This document shows positions 6,665 to 13,441 of a DNA stretch of 13,786 nt, piece by piece. The first letter of the stretch is position 1; every line of letters begins with the position of its first letter. The stretch is taken from the NCBI GenBank assembly GCA_018829455.1, contig JAHJUB010000006.1, positions 1 through 13,786 of the forward strand. Reading direction: 5' to 3'. The stretch is from Candidatus Omnitrophota bacterium. Its GTDB lineage: Bacteria; Ratteibacteria; UBA8468; MWAK01. The notes beneath the pieces are model-generated. The model had not been told where the DNA came from. It searched no databases and saw nothing but the letters and a program-made list of their open reading frames with translations. Made by a program: the position numbers and the translations under genes.

Positions 6665-6935
6665 AGGGTCGGACTCATAATAAAATTGCCTATTTGCCAG
6701 AGATGATTTTGGAGCGAGACAAGGAGCGAAGAAGATTGAATAGTTATACTATACAAGCGATGAGAGACGCAGGCGCAGCCCAAAAGCACCTGGCCCTTTG
6801 GGGAGTCCCGTCTTTGGGTCATTGCGGCGTTGTTCCTTGTCCGTGTGCCACAGGGGGCACACGGACTTCGTCGCGCCTTGCACTAACCTCAAATCCGGGA
6901 CTCCAAATAGGCAATTTTATTATGAGTCAGACCCT
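6665..6935. mobile_element. 271-bp MITE-like element with 32-bp terminal inverted repeats
   Basis: The ends 6665-6696 and 6904-6935 are reverse complements over 32 bases with one mismatch (G at 6671). Inside are further paired segments: GGAGTCCCG (6802-6810) with CGGGACTCC (6896-6904), and an 11-bp hairpin GTCCGTGTGCC (6839-6849) with GGCACACGGAC (6856-6866) around a six-base loop. The interior has no convincing gene. No target-site duplication is obvious. The size, ends and lack of coding capacity fit a non-autonomous (MITE-like) element. A structured leader RNA for carA is the alternative. It ends three bases before the carA ATG and leaves no Shine-Dalgarno there. Confidence 0.7.
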
Positions 6936-6938
6936 ATC

Positions 6939-8000
6939 ATGAAAGCATATCTTGCCCTGGAAGACGGCCTGGTGGTGGAAGGCGTTTCTTTTGGCGCGGC
7001 GGGAGAATCAGACGGTGAACTAATTTTTAACACCAGTCTTACCGGTTACCAGGAGGTCCTGACCGACCCTTCCTATCGGGGCCAGGTCGTGATGATGACC
7101 TATCCGCTGATTGGAAACTACGGTGTAAACGAAGAAGACGTGGAATCCGGTCGGGTCCAGGTGGAAGGGTTTGTGGTAAGGGAGGTCGCTTCCCTTTTCA
7201 GCAATTGGCGGGCAAAGAGTTCGCTCCCGGATTATCTGAAGAAAGCCGGCGTGCCGGGTATTGAAGGTGTTGATACCCGGATGCTGACGGTGCACATCCG
7301 GGAAAAGGGGAGTATGAAGGCGGTCATTTCAACCACCGATTCCAACCCGAAAAGTTTGGTCGCCAAAGCAAAGACGGCCAAGGGAGTGGTAGGCCAGAAC
7401 CTGGTGCCGGTCGTGACTACGTCCAAGCCTTATTACTGGCAGAAGGAAGGTAAAAAAAAGGCGGTGGTTCTGGACTGCGGGGTTAAATACAGCATCTTAA
7501 GACATCTGGTAAATGCCGGATTCCGGGTTCTGGTAGTACCTTCGGCTACGCCGGCTGAGGATCTTCTGTCCGAAAAACCGGATTGGGTCGTGCTCTCCAA
7601 CGGTCCCGGGGACCCGGCCACGCTCACCGGCATTGTCAATGAGGTGCAGAAACTTTTGGGGAAAGTTCCGATATTCGGCATCTGTCTGGGACATCAAATC
7701 CTGGGCCAGGCGGTCGGCGGGAAGACTTACAAATTGAAATTCGGTCATCACGGCGGGAATCATCCGGTAAAGGATATTGCCACCGGTCGGGTGCTGATTA
7801 CGGTCCAGAATCACGGTTTCTGCGTTGACGCAGATACCTTACCGAAGGAGATTAAGATAACCCACCGGAATCTTAACGACCAAAGTCTGGAAGGGATGGA
7901 AAGCAAGAAACTTAATTTCCGGTCGGTCCAATTCCACCCGGAAGCCGGCCCCGGTCCCCACGACGCCCTGAACCTTTTTGAGAAATGTTCACAAATCTAA
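6939..8000 (+). CDS. carA: Carbamoyl-phosphate synthase small (glutaminase) subunit
   Basis: CarA hydrolyses glutamine and channels ammonia to CarB for carbamoyl phosphate, the precursor of pyrimidines and arginine. The 353-aa protein (E. coli 382) starts MKAYLALEDGLVVEG and shows the CarA N-terminal domain (FNTSLTGYQEVLTDPSY, TYPLIGNYG, GVDTRMLT). The class I glutaminase domain follows, with Cys249 in GICLGHQ, QNHGFCVD, and His333/Glu335 in QFHPEAGPGPHD. LKFGHHGGNHPV has His where Arg is more usual. I chose ATG 6939: the frame stays open back to 6798, but that stretch is the repeat element and has no CarA similarity. No Shine-Dalgarno is visible. carB does not follow; instead the 3' end overlaps the sialidase-like gene by 16 bases, so the two share a transcript. 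Confidence 0.95.
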   Translation: MKAYLALEDGLVVEGVSFGAAGESDGELIFNTSLTGYQEVLTDPSYRGQVVMMTYPLIGNYGVNEEDVESGRVQVEGFVVREVASLFSNWRAKSSLPDYLKKAGVPGIEGVDTRMLTVHIREKGSMKAVISTTDSNPKSLVAKAKTAKGVVGQNLVPVVTTSKPYYWQKEGKKKAVVLDCGVKYSILRHLVNAGFRVLVVPSATPAEDLLSEKPDWVVLSNGPGDPATLTGIVNEVQKLLGKVPIFGICLGHQILGQAVGGKTYKLKFGHHGGNHPVKDIATGRVLITVQNHGFCVDADTLPKEIKITHRNLNDQSLEGMESKKLNFRSVQFHPEAGPGPHDALNLFEKCSQI

Positions 8001-9091
8001 AAACAGGTCTGATTTACCGTAATCCAAAACCGCACGTGCACAGCGTACACGCCTACTTCCCTTTAGTTGTCCAGATGGATAACGGCGAACTCCTGGCAAC
8101 CCTGGTTTTGGGCGAGGCGTTTGAAGCCGCTAATTGCCGTACCCACCTTGCCCGTTCCAGGGACAACGGCGAGACCTGGCAGATGGAAGGGTGTATCTAT
8201 CCGGGGACGGAAGGCCGGCTGACCTCGGACAGTTCCCGGATTACCTTTCTGCCGGGTGGCGAGGTTGTTGTTTTTATGGTGAGGCACGACCGGACAGATT
8301 ACCCGGAGGAGGGTCTGACCAATCCGGTAAACATGGGTTTTGTCCCGACGGAACTCCTCATTTTGCATTCCCGGGATTACGGGCGAACTTGGGAAGGGCC
8401 AAAGCCGTTTAAACCGCCTTTTGAAGGTCAGTCATTCGAAATGTGCTGCCCAATTACTCCTTTGAAAGACGGCCGCTGGCTGCTTCCCACCTCAACCTGG
8501 TGCGGCTGGGACGGTAATTGTCCAAACGGAAGGAAGATGGTCGCTTTTGTTTCCCGGGACCGGGGAGCATCCTGGCCGAAGTATCTTGATGTGATGGTTG
8601 ACCCGAAACAGGAAATTGTTTACTGGGAATCCAAAATTATCGAACTTGGAGACGGGAGGTTGCTTTCCGTTGCCTGGGCATATAATGAAAAGAGGGCAAA
8701 GGACTTGCCAGACCAGTATGTTTTGAGTAAAGACGGCGGTAAAACATGGTCCAAACCGTTGTCCACCGGATTGATTGGACAGACCCTGACCCCTTTTCTT
8801 CTGGACGATAACCGCATCCTTTCCGTTTACCGCCGGATGGATAAGTCCGGTCTCTGGGCCAACCTTTCCCATTTGGAAGGCGAACGATGGGTCAACGATG
8901 GTTGTGCGTCTCTTTGGGGCCATAATGTTGCTGGCTTAACCACCAGTAGTGAGAATATGTCGCATAACTTCAACGTGCTGAGGTTCGGATCTCCCTGTAT
9001 CACCAGGTTGTCCGACGGTACGATATTTACCGCCTTCTGGTGCTACGAAGATTGCGTGTCGGTCATCAGGTGGTTTAAATTTAATCTGTAG
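7985..9091 (+). CDS. Sialidase/BNR-repeat (Asp-box) family protein, cytoplasmic
   Basis: A 368-aa beta-propeller protein of the sialidase superfamily. Four Asp-boxes (S-x-D-x-G-x-x-W) are plain: SRDNGETW (58-65), SRDYGRTW (129-136), SRDRGASW (190-197) and SKDGGKTW (248-255), spaced about 60-70 residues as expected for successive blades. There is no signal peptide or membrane segment, so it should act inside the cell, unlike secreted sialidases. I cannot see the full catalytic set (arginine triad, Tyr/Glu pair) with certainty, so the substrate is unknown; the family also holds non-sialidase glycosidases and binding proteins. Its ATG lies within the last codons of carA (16-base overlap), and the DegT-type gene follows after 8 bases, pointing to one operon. 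A role in sugar or amino-sugar breakdown is inferred from the neighbours. Confidence 0.85.
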   Translation: MFTNLKTGLIYRNPKPHVHSVHAYFPLVVQMDNGELLATLVLGEAFEAANCRTHLARSRDNGETWQMEGCIYPGTEGRLTSDSSRITFLPGGEVVVFMVRHDRTDYPEEGLTNPVNMGFVPTELLILHSRDYGRTWEGPKPFKPPFEGQSFEMCCPITPLKDGRWLLPTSTWCGWDGNCPNGRKMVAFVSRDRGASWPKYLDVMVDPKQEIVYWESKIIELGDGRLLSVAWAYNEKRAKDLPDQYVLSKDGGKTWSKPLSTGLIGQTLTPFLLDDNRILSVYRRMDKSGLWANLSHLEGERWVNDGCASLWGHNVAGLTTSSENMSHNFNVLRFGSPCITRLSDGTIFTAFWCYEDCVSVIRWFKFNL

Positions 9092-9099
9092 GAGGAGGA

Positions 9100-10353
9100 A
9101 TGGGAAGAGGACACCCGGGCCGAGTAACCCCAAAGGCATTGGAATATCTGAAAGAGGTCGTAGATTACGGGTTCGGTAATTCCACCGGACCCAATATGGG
9201 GAACAGGTTTGAAGCGGCGTTTGCTAAAAGGTTCGGGGTCCGTTATGCCATTGCCCAATGCAACGGCACGGCCACGATGCATTCCTGCCTGGCCGCGGCC
9301 GGTGTAAAACCCGGGGAAGAAGTGATTGTCCCGTCGCTGACGGCGGCCGCCACCGCCTTTTGTTGCCTGCACCAGGGTGCGGTACCGATCTTTACCGACC
9401 TTGACGCAAAAACCTTTAATATCGACCCGGAGAGCATCAAAGAGCGGATTACCCCGCTAACCCGCGCCATAATTCCGGTCGGTCTCTACGGTCTGTCTGC
9501 GGATATGGACCCGATTATGGAGCTCGCTCGGAAACATAACTTAACCGTTATTGAAGACAACGCCCAGTGTTTCCTGGGCGAATATAAGGGCCGGCTGGCC
9601 GGTACCATCGGCCATATGGCCAGTTTCAGTTTGCAGGCGTCAAAACACCTTACCTGCGGAGACGGCGGTGTAGTGATTACCGATGACCAGAAATTGGCTG
9701 ATGGGGTCCGGCGGTTTGGCGTATTTGGTTTTCGGATTGCAGATAGTGAAGGCGTAATGTCCAAAGAAGCCCGGGGCCACCCCACCTCCTTAAGACATGA
9801 TTTCCTCGGCTGGAATTACCGGATGTCAGATTTGCAGGCCGCAGTCGCCCTGGAACAAACCGAAAGAATTGACGAACTGGTGGATTTGCGCAAAAAGATC
9901 GGCGCCATGTACCTTGAGGCGGTCAAGGACTGCACCTATCTGATACCACAATATACTCCGCCGGAGTATGTCCATTCTTACTGGACCTTTGTCTGCCGTT
10001 TTGAGGCAAAAGAGGCCGGTTGTACCTGGGATGACTTCCGGAATACATTCCGTTCCCTGGGCGGAGATTTTCTCTACGGCGCCTGGCAGCTTACCTACAA
10101 TGAGCCGGTCTTCCAGGAACGCCGCTTCCTGGGCGGCTCCTTTCCGATTGATTCTGAAATTTATAAGGGCAAGCGTCAGGAATATAAACCCGGTCTCTGC
10201 CCGACCGCCGAATCGCTCCAGCCCAAGTTGATGCAGTTTAAGACCAACTACTACAACCTGGTCGAAGCGGAGCAACAGGCGGAGGCGCTGCGAAAGACGA
10301 TAGAAGCAATAAACGGAAAAAAAGGAAATGAAAACGCCGGATTTCCGCTTTAA
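9100..10353 (+). CDS. DegT/DnrJ/EryC1/StrS-family PLP aminotransferase (AHBA-synthase-like)
   Basis: A 417-aa PLP enzyme of the sugar-aminotransferase type, fold type I. Features in order: GNSTGPNMGNRFEAAFAKRFG (substrate/dimer region, 26-46), CNGTATMH (54-61), VPSLTAAATA (77-86), VGLYG (127-131), IEDNAQ with Asp153 expected to bind the pyridine nitrogen, and SFSLQASKHLTCGDGG (175-190) with Lys182 the expected Schiff-base lysine. These support an active transaminase rather than a degenerate copy. Substrates may be a keto-sugar or, as in AHBA synthase, a cyclic keto compound; the sequence does not decide. The start ATG 9100 has a very strong Shine-Dalgarno (AGGAGGAGG, 9090-9098) overlapping the stop of the upstream gene, so it is in the carA/sialidase-like operon. 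Confidence 0.9.
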   Translation: MGRGHPGRVTPKALEYLKEVVDYGFGNSTGPNMGNRFEAAFAKRFGVRYAIAQCNGTATMHSCLAAAGVKPGEEVIVPSLTAAATAFCCLHQGAVPIFTDLDAKTFNIDPESIKERITPLTRAIIPVGLYGLSADMDPIMELARKHNLTVIEDNAQCFLGEYKGRLAGTIGHMASFSLQASKHLTCGDGGVVITDDQKLADGVRRFGVFGFRIADSEGVMSKEARGHPTSLRHDFLGWNYRMSDLQAAVALEQTERIDELVDLRKKIGAMYLEAVKDCTYLIPQYTPPEYVHSYWTFVCRFEAKEAGCTWDDFRNTFRSLGGDFLYGAWQLTYNEPVFQERRFLGGSFPIDSEIYKGKRQEYKPGLCPTAESLQPKLMQFKTNYYNLVEAEQQAEALRKTIEAINGKKGNENAGFPL

Positions 10354-10358
10354 AAAGG

Positions 10359-10388
10359 TTGAATTAATACAGGGTTTCGCGGTATAAT
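10359..10388 (+). promoter_or_regulatory. Promoter with perfect TATAAT for the AbiEii-like gene; likely leaderless
   Basis: TTGAAT (10359-10364), 18 bases, TATAAT (10383-10388). The GTG start codon is at 10395, six bases after the -10 box, which is where RNA should begin. That predicts a leaderless or nearly leaderless mRNA and gives the module its own promoter, separate from the DegT operon. Confidence 0.6.
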
Positions 10389-10394
10389 TAAAGA

Positions 10395-11039
10395 GTGAAA
10401 TTGTTCTGGGAAGTCTTGGGCAAAGAGCAGAAAAAACTCTTGCCGGCCTTAAGGTTTTTAAAAAAAGCCGGGTTCTACTTGTCCGGCGGAACCAGCCTTG
10501 CCCTCCAGATTAAACACCGCACCTCGGTGGACTTTGATTTTTATACGCCCTCGGAATTTGATTCTACCGCAGTTTATCAGAAATTTTTGGAACAAAAACC
10601 GGAAAGCATTCTGTTAAACCGATTGGCTGAGGATACGCTACTTTTAGAATTGAACAATACCGGAGTTAGTCTCTTTACCTATCCGTATCCGCTAATCAAG
10701 TCTTTTGTAATAAGTGATTATCTCAATCTTGCCTCTCTCCAGGATATTGCGGCTATGAAAATGATTGCAATTATTCAGCGAGGGACAAAAAGGGACTTTA
10801 TCGATCTCTATTTCTTAATTAAAAAGATGGGATTAGCAGAGATTCTTAAATCAAGTAAGGAAAAATATCGGGGTTTTAATGAATATTTAGCCCTTCAAGC
10901 CTTGACCTATTTTGGAGATGCGGAAGGGGAGAACAAGAAAAGAAAAGTTAAGTTTTTTGAAGATTTTGATTGGGAAAAAGCGAAGAAGTTCTTTATTTCA
11001 GAAGCAAACAAAATAAAAGAGAAATGGAAAAGGAAGTAA
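10395..11039 (+). CDS. AbiEii/AbiGii-type nucleotidyltransferase (putative type IV toxin)
   Basis: A 214-aa protein with the minimal-nucleotidyltransferase signature of AbiEii-type toxins: YLSGGTSLALQIKHRTSVDFDFY (28-50), where Gly31-Gly32-Thr33 binds nucleotide and Asp46/Asp48 are the expected metal ligands. A second family motif is AAMKMIAIIQRGTKRDFIDLYFL (119-141), with Lys122, Arg129 and Asp134. It is shorter than most AbiEii proteins (about 250-300 aa). AbiE systems act as abortive-infection or toxin-antitoxin modules; this homologue may be a toxin or a plain nucleotidyltransferase. The start is GTG 10395, right after the promoter, with no Shine-Dalgarno. The coding sequence is visibly AT-richer and more lysine-rich than its neighbours, suggesting transfer. 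Its end overlaps the next gene by 16 bases. Confidence 0.78.
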   Translation: MKLFWEVLGKEQKKLLPALRFLKKAGFYLSGGTSLALQIKHRTSVDFDFYTPSEFDSTAVYQKFLEQKPESILLNRLAEDTLLLELNNTGVSLFTYPYPLIKSFVISDYLNLASLQDIAAMKMIAIIQRGTKRDFIDLYFLIKKMGLAEILKSSKEKYRGFNEYLALQALTYFGDAEGENKKRKVKFFEDFDWEKAKKFFISEANKIKEKWKRK

Positions 11040-11377
11040 GTAAAGAAAAAATGGTTCCCAAATTCGTTGCTCCCTGCCTCTGGTCATACGATATTAACCA
11101 GTTGGATGTAGAGAAGGACAAAGTCCTTATTATCACCCAGGTTTTGAATTATGGAGACCCCGAACGAATAAAATGGCTCTATTCTGTCTATCGCGAAGAA
11201 GATATTAAAGAGGTTGTTATAAACCCTGGCCGGGGATTGTGGTTTCTGGGAGTTCTCAATTTCTGGGAAACCATGCTGGGCATAAAGATTCCCCCCAAAA
11301 AGAGAAAGAAAGCCCTCTTTAACCTCCACCCTGATTTTACGAAAAAGACCAGAATGCCCCGCCCTCTGGTGTTATGA
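11024..11377 (+). CDS. DUF6922-like small protein, putative partner of the nucleotidyltransferase
   Basis: A 117-aa soluble protein with the pattern FVAPCLWSYDINQLD (14-28), DKVLIITQVLNYG and IKWLYSVYREEDIKEVV, then a C-terminal part rich in Lys and Pro. This resembles DUF6922, a small family often encoded beside AbiEii-like nucleotidyltransferases; the match is from memory of the pattern. It could be an antitoxin or co-factor of the upstream gene, with which it overlaps by 16 bases and shares base composition. No helix-turn-helix is evident. I chose ATG 11024; ATG 11051 is also possible, and neither has a strong Shine-Dalgarno. Its last two codons overlap the end of the convergent isomerase gene by 6 bases, with no terminator between. 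Confidence 0.62.
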   Translation: MEKEVSKEKMVPKFVAPCLWSYDINQLDVEKDKVLIITQVLNYGDPERIKWLYSVYREEDIKEVVINPGRGLWFLGVLNFWETMLGIKIPPKKRKKALFNLHPDFTKKTRMPRPLVL

Positions 11378-12250
11378 TGATTGTGTTTTGATTTCCGCCA
11401 GCATCCGTTCCAGCCGCCGGCCGTATTCCACGTAATTGCGGTAGCGGATTTTCGTTTCCGACTTTACGCTCTGGTCGTGGAAGACGACTGTCATGTGCGG
11501 TTCAACGGAAAAACCGCCGTCGTAGCCGGTCTTTAAAAGGTCGGTTAAGATTTCCCTTACGTATCCGTTGCCTTCACCGGGAAAAGTGAAAACTGGTTTG
11601 TCGCCGTCAATGTAGCCGTCTTTGATGTGAACGTAAATAATGTGTTCCCGAACCGCCCGGTAGAATTCGAGCGAGTTCTGTTTTTTGTACGGTTTTACAC
11701 CGCGGACGTCATCGTCAAAGACGGGATTTCCGGTATCAAAAACCAGTTTCAGCGCCGGAGAATTGACTCCTTCCAGGAGCCGCAGGGTGTGCTCATAGGA
11801 AAGACTGCCCCAGCCGGAGCAGTTTTCATGGACGCAGACTATGCCGTTGTCTTCGGCCAATTTTGCGATCACCTTTATTCTTTTAATCGCTTCCACGGAC
11901 CAGTCCTGGTCCAGCGCTTCCGGCGGGATGGCAAAACTCATAATCCGGATAAGTTTTGTGCCCAGGCGCTTCATCCTGGGAATGGCGCGTTCCATCTCCG
12001 CGTAACTGGGGTCCGGCGGTTCGGTCATCTTCTGGGACCAGTTGGCTACGCCGCTGCCGAAACAGTTGATGCTGATTTTGGCGTCCTGGAGTTTGTCGCA
12101 GACCTCCGAAAACTTCTCTTCGCTGACAGAGGTAAGATTGATACCGTCAATCGCGCGGGCCTCAATAAATTTCCAGCCCAGTTCTTTAGTCGCTTTAATC
12201 TGGCTGTCAATGTCGCTGGCCGCTTCATCTGCAAATCCGGTAAGATACAT
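11372..12250 (-). CDS. Sugar phosphate isomerase/epimerase (xylose-isomerase-like TIM barrel)
   Basis: A 292-aa protein of the AP-endonuclease-2/xylose-isomerase-like TIM-barrel family, typically metal-dependent isomerases or epimerases of sugars and inositol derivatives. The start MYLTGFADEAASDIDSQI is characteristic of this group. Expected metal ligands are Glu142 (VCVHENCSGW), Asp172 (LVFDTGNP), His208 (YVHIKDGY) and Glu250 (FSVEPHM), all present. No signal peptide, so cytoplasmic. The true start is ATG 12250 on the - strand, preceded by a strong Shine-Dalgarno (GGGAGGAGG, 12254-12262); the open frame reaches 12376, but that extension is translated repeat DNA. It diverges from the aldolase gene and has its own extended -10 promoter. 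The exact sugar is not determined by the sequence; a role in the same catabolic pathway as its neighbours is inferred. Confidence 0.88.
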   Translation of the reverse strand: MYLTGFADEAASDIDSQIKATKELGWKFIEARAIDGINLTSVSEEKFSEVCDKLQDAKISINCFGSGVANWSQKMTEPPDPSYAEMERAIPRMKRLGTKLIRIMSFAIPPEALDQDWSVEAIKRIKVIAKLAEDNGIVCVHENCSGWGSLSYEHTLRLLEGVNSPALKLVFDTGNPVFDDDVRGVKPYKKQNSLEFYRAVREHIIYVHIKDGYIDGDKPVFTFPGEGNGYVREILTDLLKTGYDGGFSVEPHMTVVFHDQSVKSETKIRYRNYVEYGRRLERMLAEIKTQSS

Positions 12251-12274
12251 TTGCCTCCTCCCTTTAAATGTGTT

Positions 12275-12324
12275 GTAGGGGGCGGATTCATCCGCCCCGC
12301 GGGCGCCATGAATGGCGCCCCTAC
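12275..12324. repeat. GTAGGGG...CCCCTAC double-hairpin repeat
   Basis: Bounded by GTAGGGG (12275-12281) and CCCCTAC (12318-12324). Hairpin one: GGGGCGGA (12279-12286) with TCCGCCCC (12291-12298). Hairpin two: GGGCGCCAT (12301-12309) with ATGGCGCCC (12312-12320). Same design as 2936-3006. It lies in the predicted leader of the isomerase mRNA, directly upstream of its Shine-Dalgarno. Confidence 0.85.
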
Positions 12325-12343
12325 GTTTTATTGAGCAGCCAAT

Positions 12344-12352
12344 ATTATAACA
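12344..12352 (-). promoter_or_regulatory. Extended -10 promoter for the isomerase gene
   Basis: On the - strand TGTTATAAT reads from 12352 to 12344, a perfect TATAAT with an upstream TGn. Only a weak -35 (ATTACA, 12372 to 12367, 17-base spacing) is seen. RNA would start near 12337 and include the repeat at 12275-12324. Confidence 0.5.
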
Positions 12353-12380
12353 TTTTTTGAATGTTCTGTAATTCACCGTA

Positions 12381-12389
12381 TGGTATAAT
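12381..12389 (+). promoter_or_regulatory. Extended -10 promoter for the aldolase gene; likely leaderless
   Basis: TGGTATAAT at 12381-12389 is a perfect TATAAT with TGn. The ATG is at 12398, eight bases later, about where RNA should begin, so the mRNA is predicted leaderless. A dyad, AACATT (12349-12354) and AATGTT (12360-12365), sits between the two divergent -10 boxes and could be an operator. Confidence 0.55.
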
Positions 12390-12397
12390 TATACGCT

Positions 12398-13318
12398 ATG
12401 ATTAACCGGGAAAAATTATGTGGAATATGGTCGGCGGCCCCTACGCCCCTGACGGAAAAGATGGAAGTGGATGTCGCATCCGTGGAACGGATGGTGGAAC
12501 ACCATCTGCGTCTTGGCATTAACGGATTATTCCTGCTGGGCACTAACGGCGAAGGGCTGTGGCTGCCGGAGCGTCATCGGCGTACGCTGGTTCGGAAGGT
12601 GGTTGAGCATAATAAAGGCAAGATGTTGATTGCGGTTCAGGTAACTGATAATTCTGCCATGCGGATGTTGGAAAACGTTAAATTGGTTGAAGAGGACGGA
12701 GCGGATATCGCGGTCATCGCTCCGCCTTATTTCCTGATGAACGCCACTCCGAAGAATATTTGCGCTTTATATCTGGAGGTGATTGGCAAGAGTTCCCTGC
12801 CAATCGGTATTTACGACCGCGGTTCCTTCGGGCCGGTTGTTGTCCCGGACGCAGTCTTGAAGGTTATTTACGGCCAGAAAAAAGTAATTTTGGTCAAAGA
12901 CAGTTCCACCAAACCGGAACATCGCAAGATTGCCCTTGCCGCCAGAAAAAAGAGGCCGGAATTACGTTTGCTGAATGGTTGGGAATTCAACTGTATTGAT
13001 TATCTAAAGGATGGCTATGATGGTTTGCTTCTCGGCGGCGGGGTGTTCAACGGTTACCTGGCCGGTTTGATTATGAAGGCGGTAAAAGACGGAGACCTTC
13101 AACTGGCGCAGCGCCTGCAGGACCGGATGAACCGTATTATGTGGGCGGTTTACGGCGGCAAGAAGATTAAGTGCTGGCTTGCCGGAGAAAAGGAATTACT
13201 GGTTAAGATGGGAATCTTTCGTACCCATAAGAATTTTTTGAATTATGCTGTGACAAAAAGCTGCGATAAAGCGATTGAACGCGTTTTGGAAAGAGACCGG
13301 GACGTTCTGCTACCATAG
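12398..13318 (+). CDS. DHDPS/N-acetylneuraminate-lyase family aldolase
   Basis: A 306-aa class I aldolase of the DapA/NanA family, which forms or splits C-C bonds with pyruvate or related keto acids through a lysine Schiff base. Visible are WSAAPTPLT (11-19), GTNGEG (48-53, the position of GTTGE or GSTGE), the proton-relay tyrosine Tyr139 in IGIYDRGS, and the Schiff-base lysine Lys167 in ILVKDSS. Asn50 replaces the second Thr of classical DHDPS, and no lysine-pathway genes are near, so a catabolic aldolase (keto-acid sugar or sialic-acid-like substrate) is more likely than DapA itself. That reading is inference. It probably has a leaderless mRNA. It diverges from the isomerase and is followed, across a repeat, by a small truncated gene. 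Confidence 0.9.
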   Translation: MINREKLCGIWSAAPTPLTEKMEVDVASVERMVEHHLRLGINGLFLLGTNGEGLWLPERHRRTLVRKVVEHNKGKMLIAVQVTDNSAMRMLENVKLVEEDGADIAVIAPPYFLMNATPKNICALYLEVIGKSSLPIGIYDRGSFGPVVVPDAVLKVIYGQKKVILVKDSSTKPEHRKIALAARKKRPELRLLNGWEFNCIDYLKDGYDGLLLGGGVFNGYLAGLIMKAVKDGDLQLAQRLQDRMNRIMWAVYGGKKIKCWLAGEKELLVKMGIFRTHKNFLNYAVTKSCDKAIERVLERDRDVLLP

Positions 13319-13433
13319 GTCATTGCACGGGTGCCCTTTCCATTGAATTGGAAAGGGGGCGCTCGTGGTGTGCCGTGGCAATCTCATACCTTGAAAAACG
13401 GGATTGCCGCGCGATACTTCCGCTCGCAATGAC
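13319..13433. repeat. GTCATTGC...GCAATGAC palindromic element, full-length copy
   Basis: Ends GTCATTGC (13319-13326) and GCAATGAC (13426-13433) are reverse complements. Inside are a hairpin CCCTTTCCA (13334-13342) with TGGAAAGGG (13349-13357), and GGCAATC with GATTGCC around 13377-13408. A partial, inverted relative lies at 4615-4648. It begins on the base after the aldolase stop and ends 8 bases before the next ATG, so it fills the whole gap. Confidence 0.8.
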
Positions 13434-13441
13434 ATTCTAAA

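Noticed and set aside
6745..6750. TATACT inside the inverted-repeat element as a carA promoter
   Set aside because: No acceptable -35 at 16-18 bases; the upstream TTGAAT is only three bases away.
6798..6938. N-terminal extension of CarA by 47 residues
   Set aside because: The extension is the translated interior and right arm of the inverted-repeat element; CarA homology starts at MKAYLALEDG (ATG 6939).
11627..12334. Open frame of 235 codons opposite the isomerase
   Set aside because: Shadow of the isomerase gene, whose metal-binding motifs and Shine-Dalgarno are clear; the frame also runs through the repeat.
12251..12376. N-terminal extension of the isomerase by about 42 residues
   Set aside because: It reads through the GTAGGGG repeat and the promoter; a strong Shine-Dalgarno directly precedes ATG 12250, where family similarity begins.
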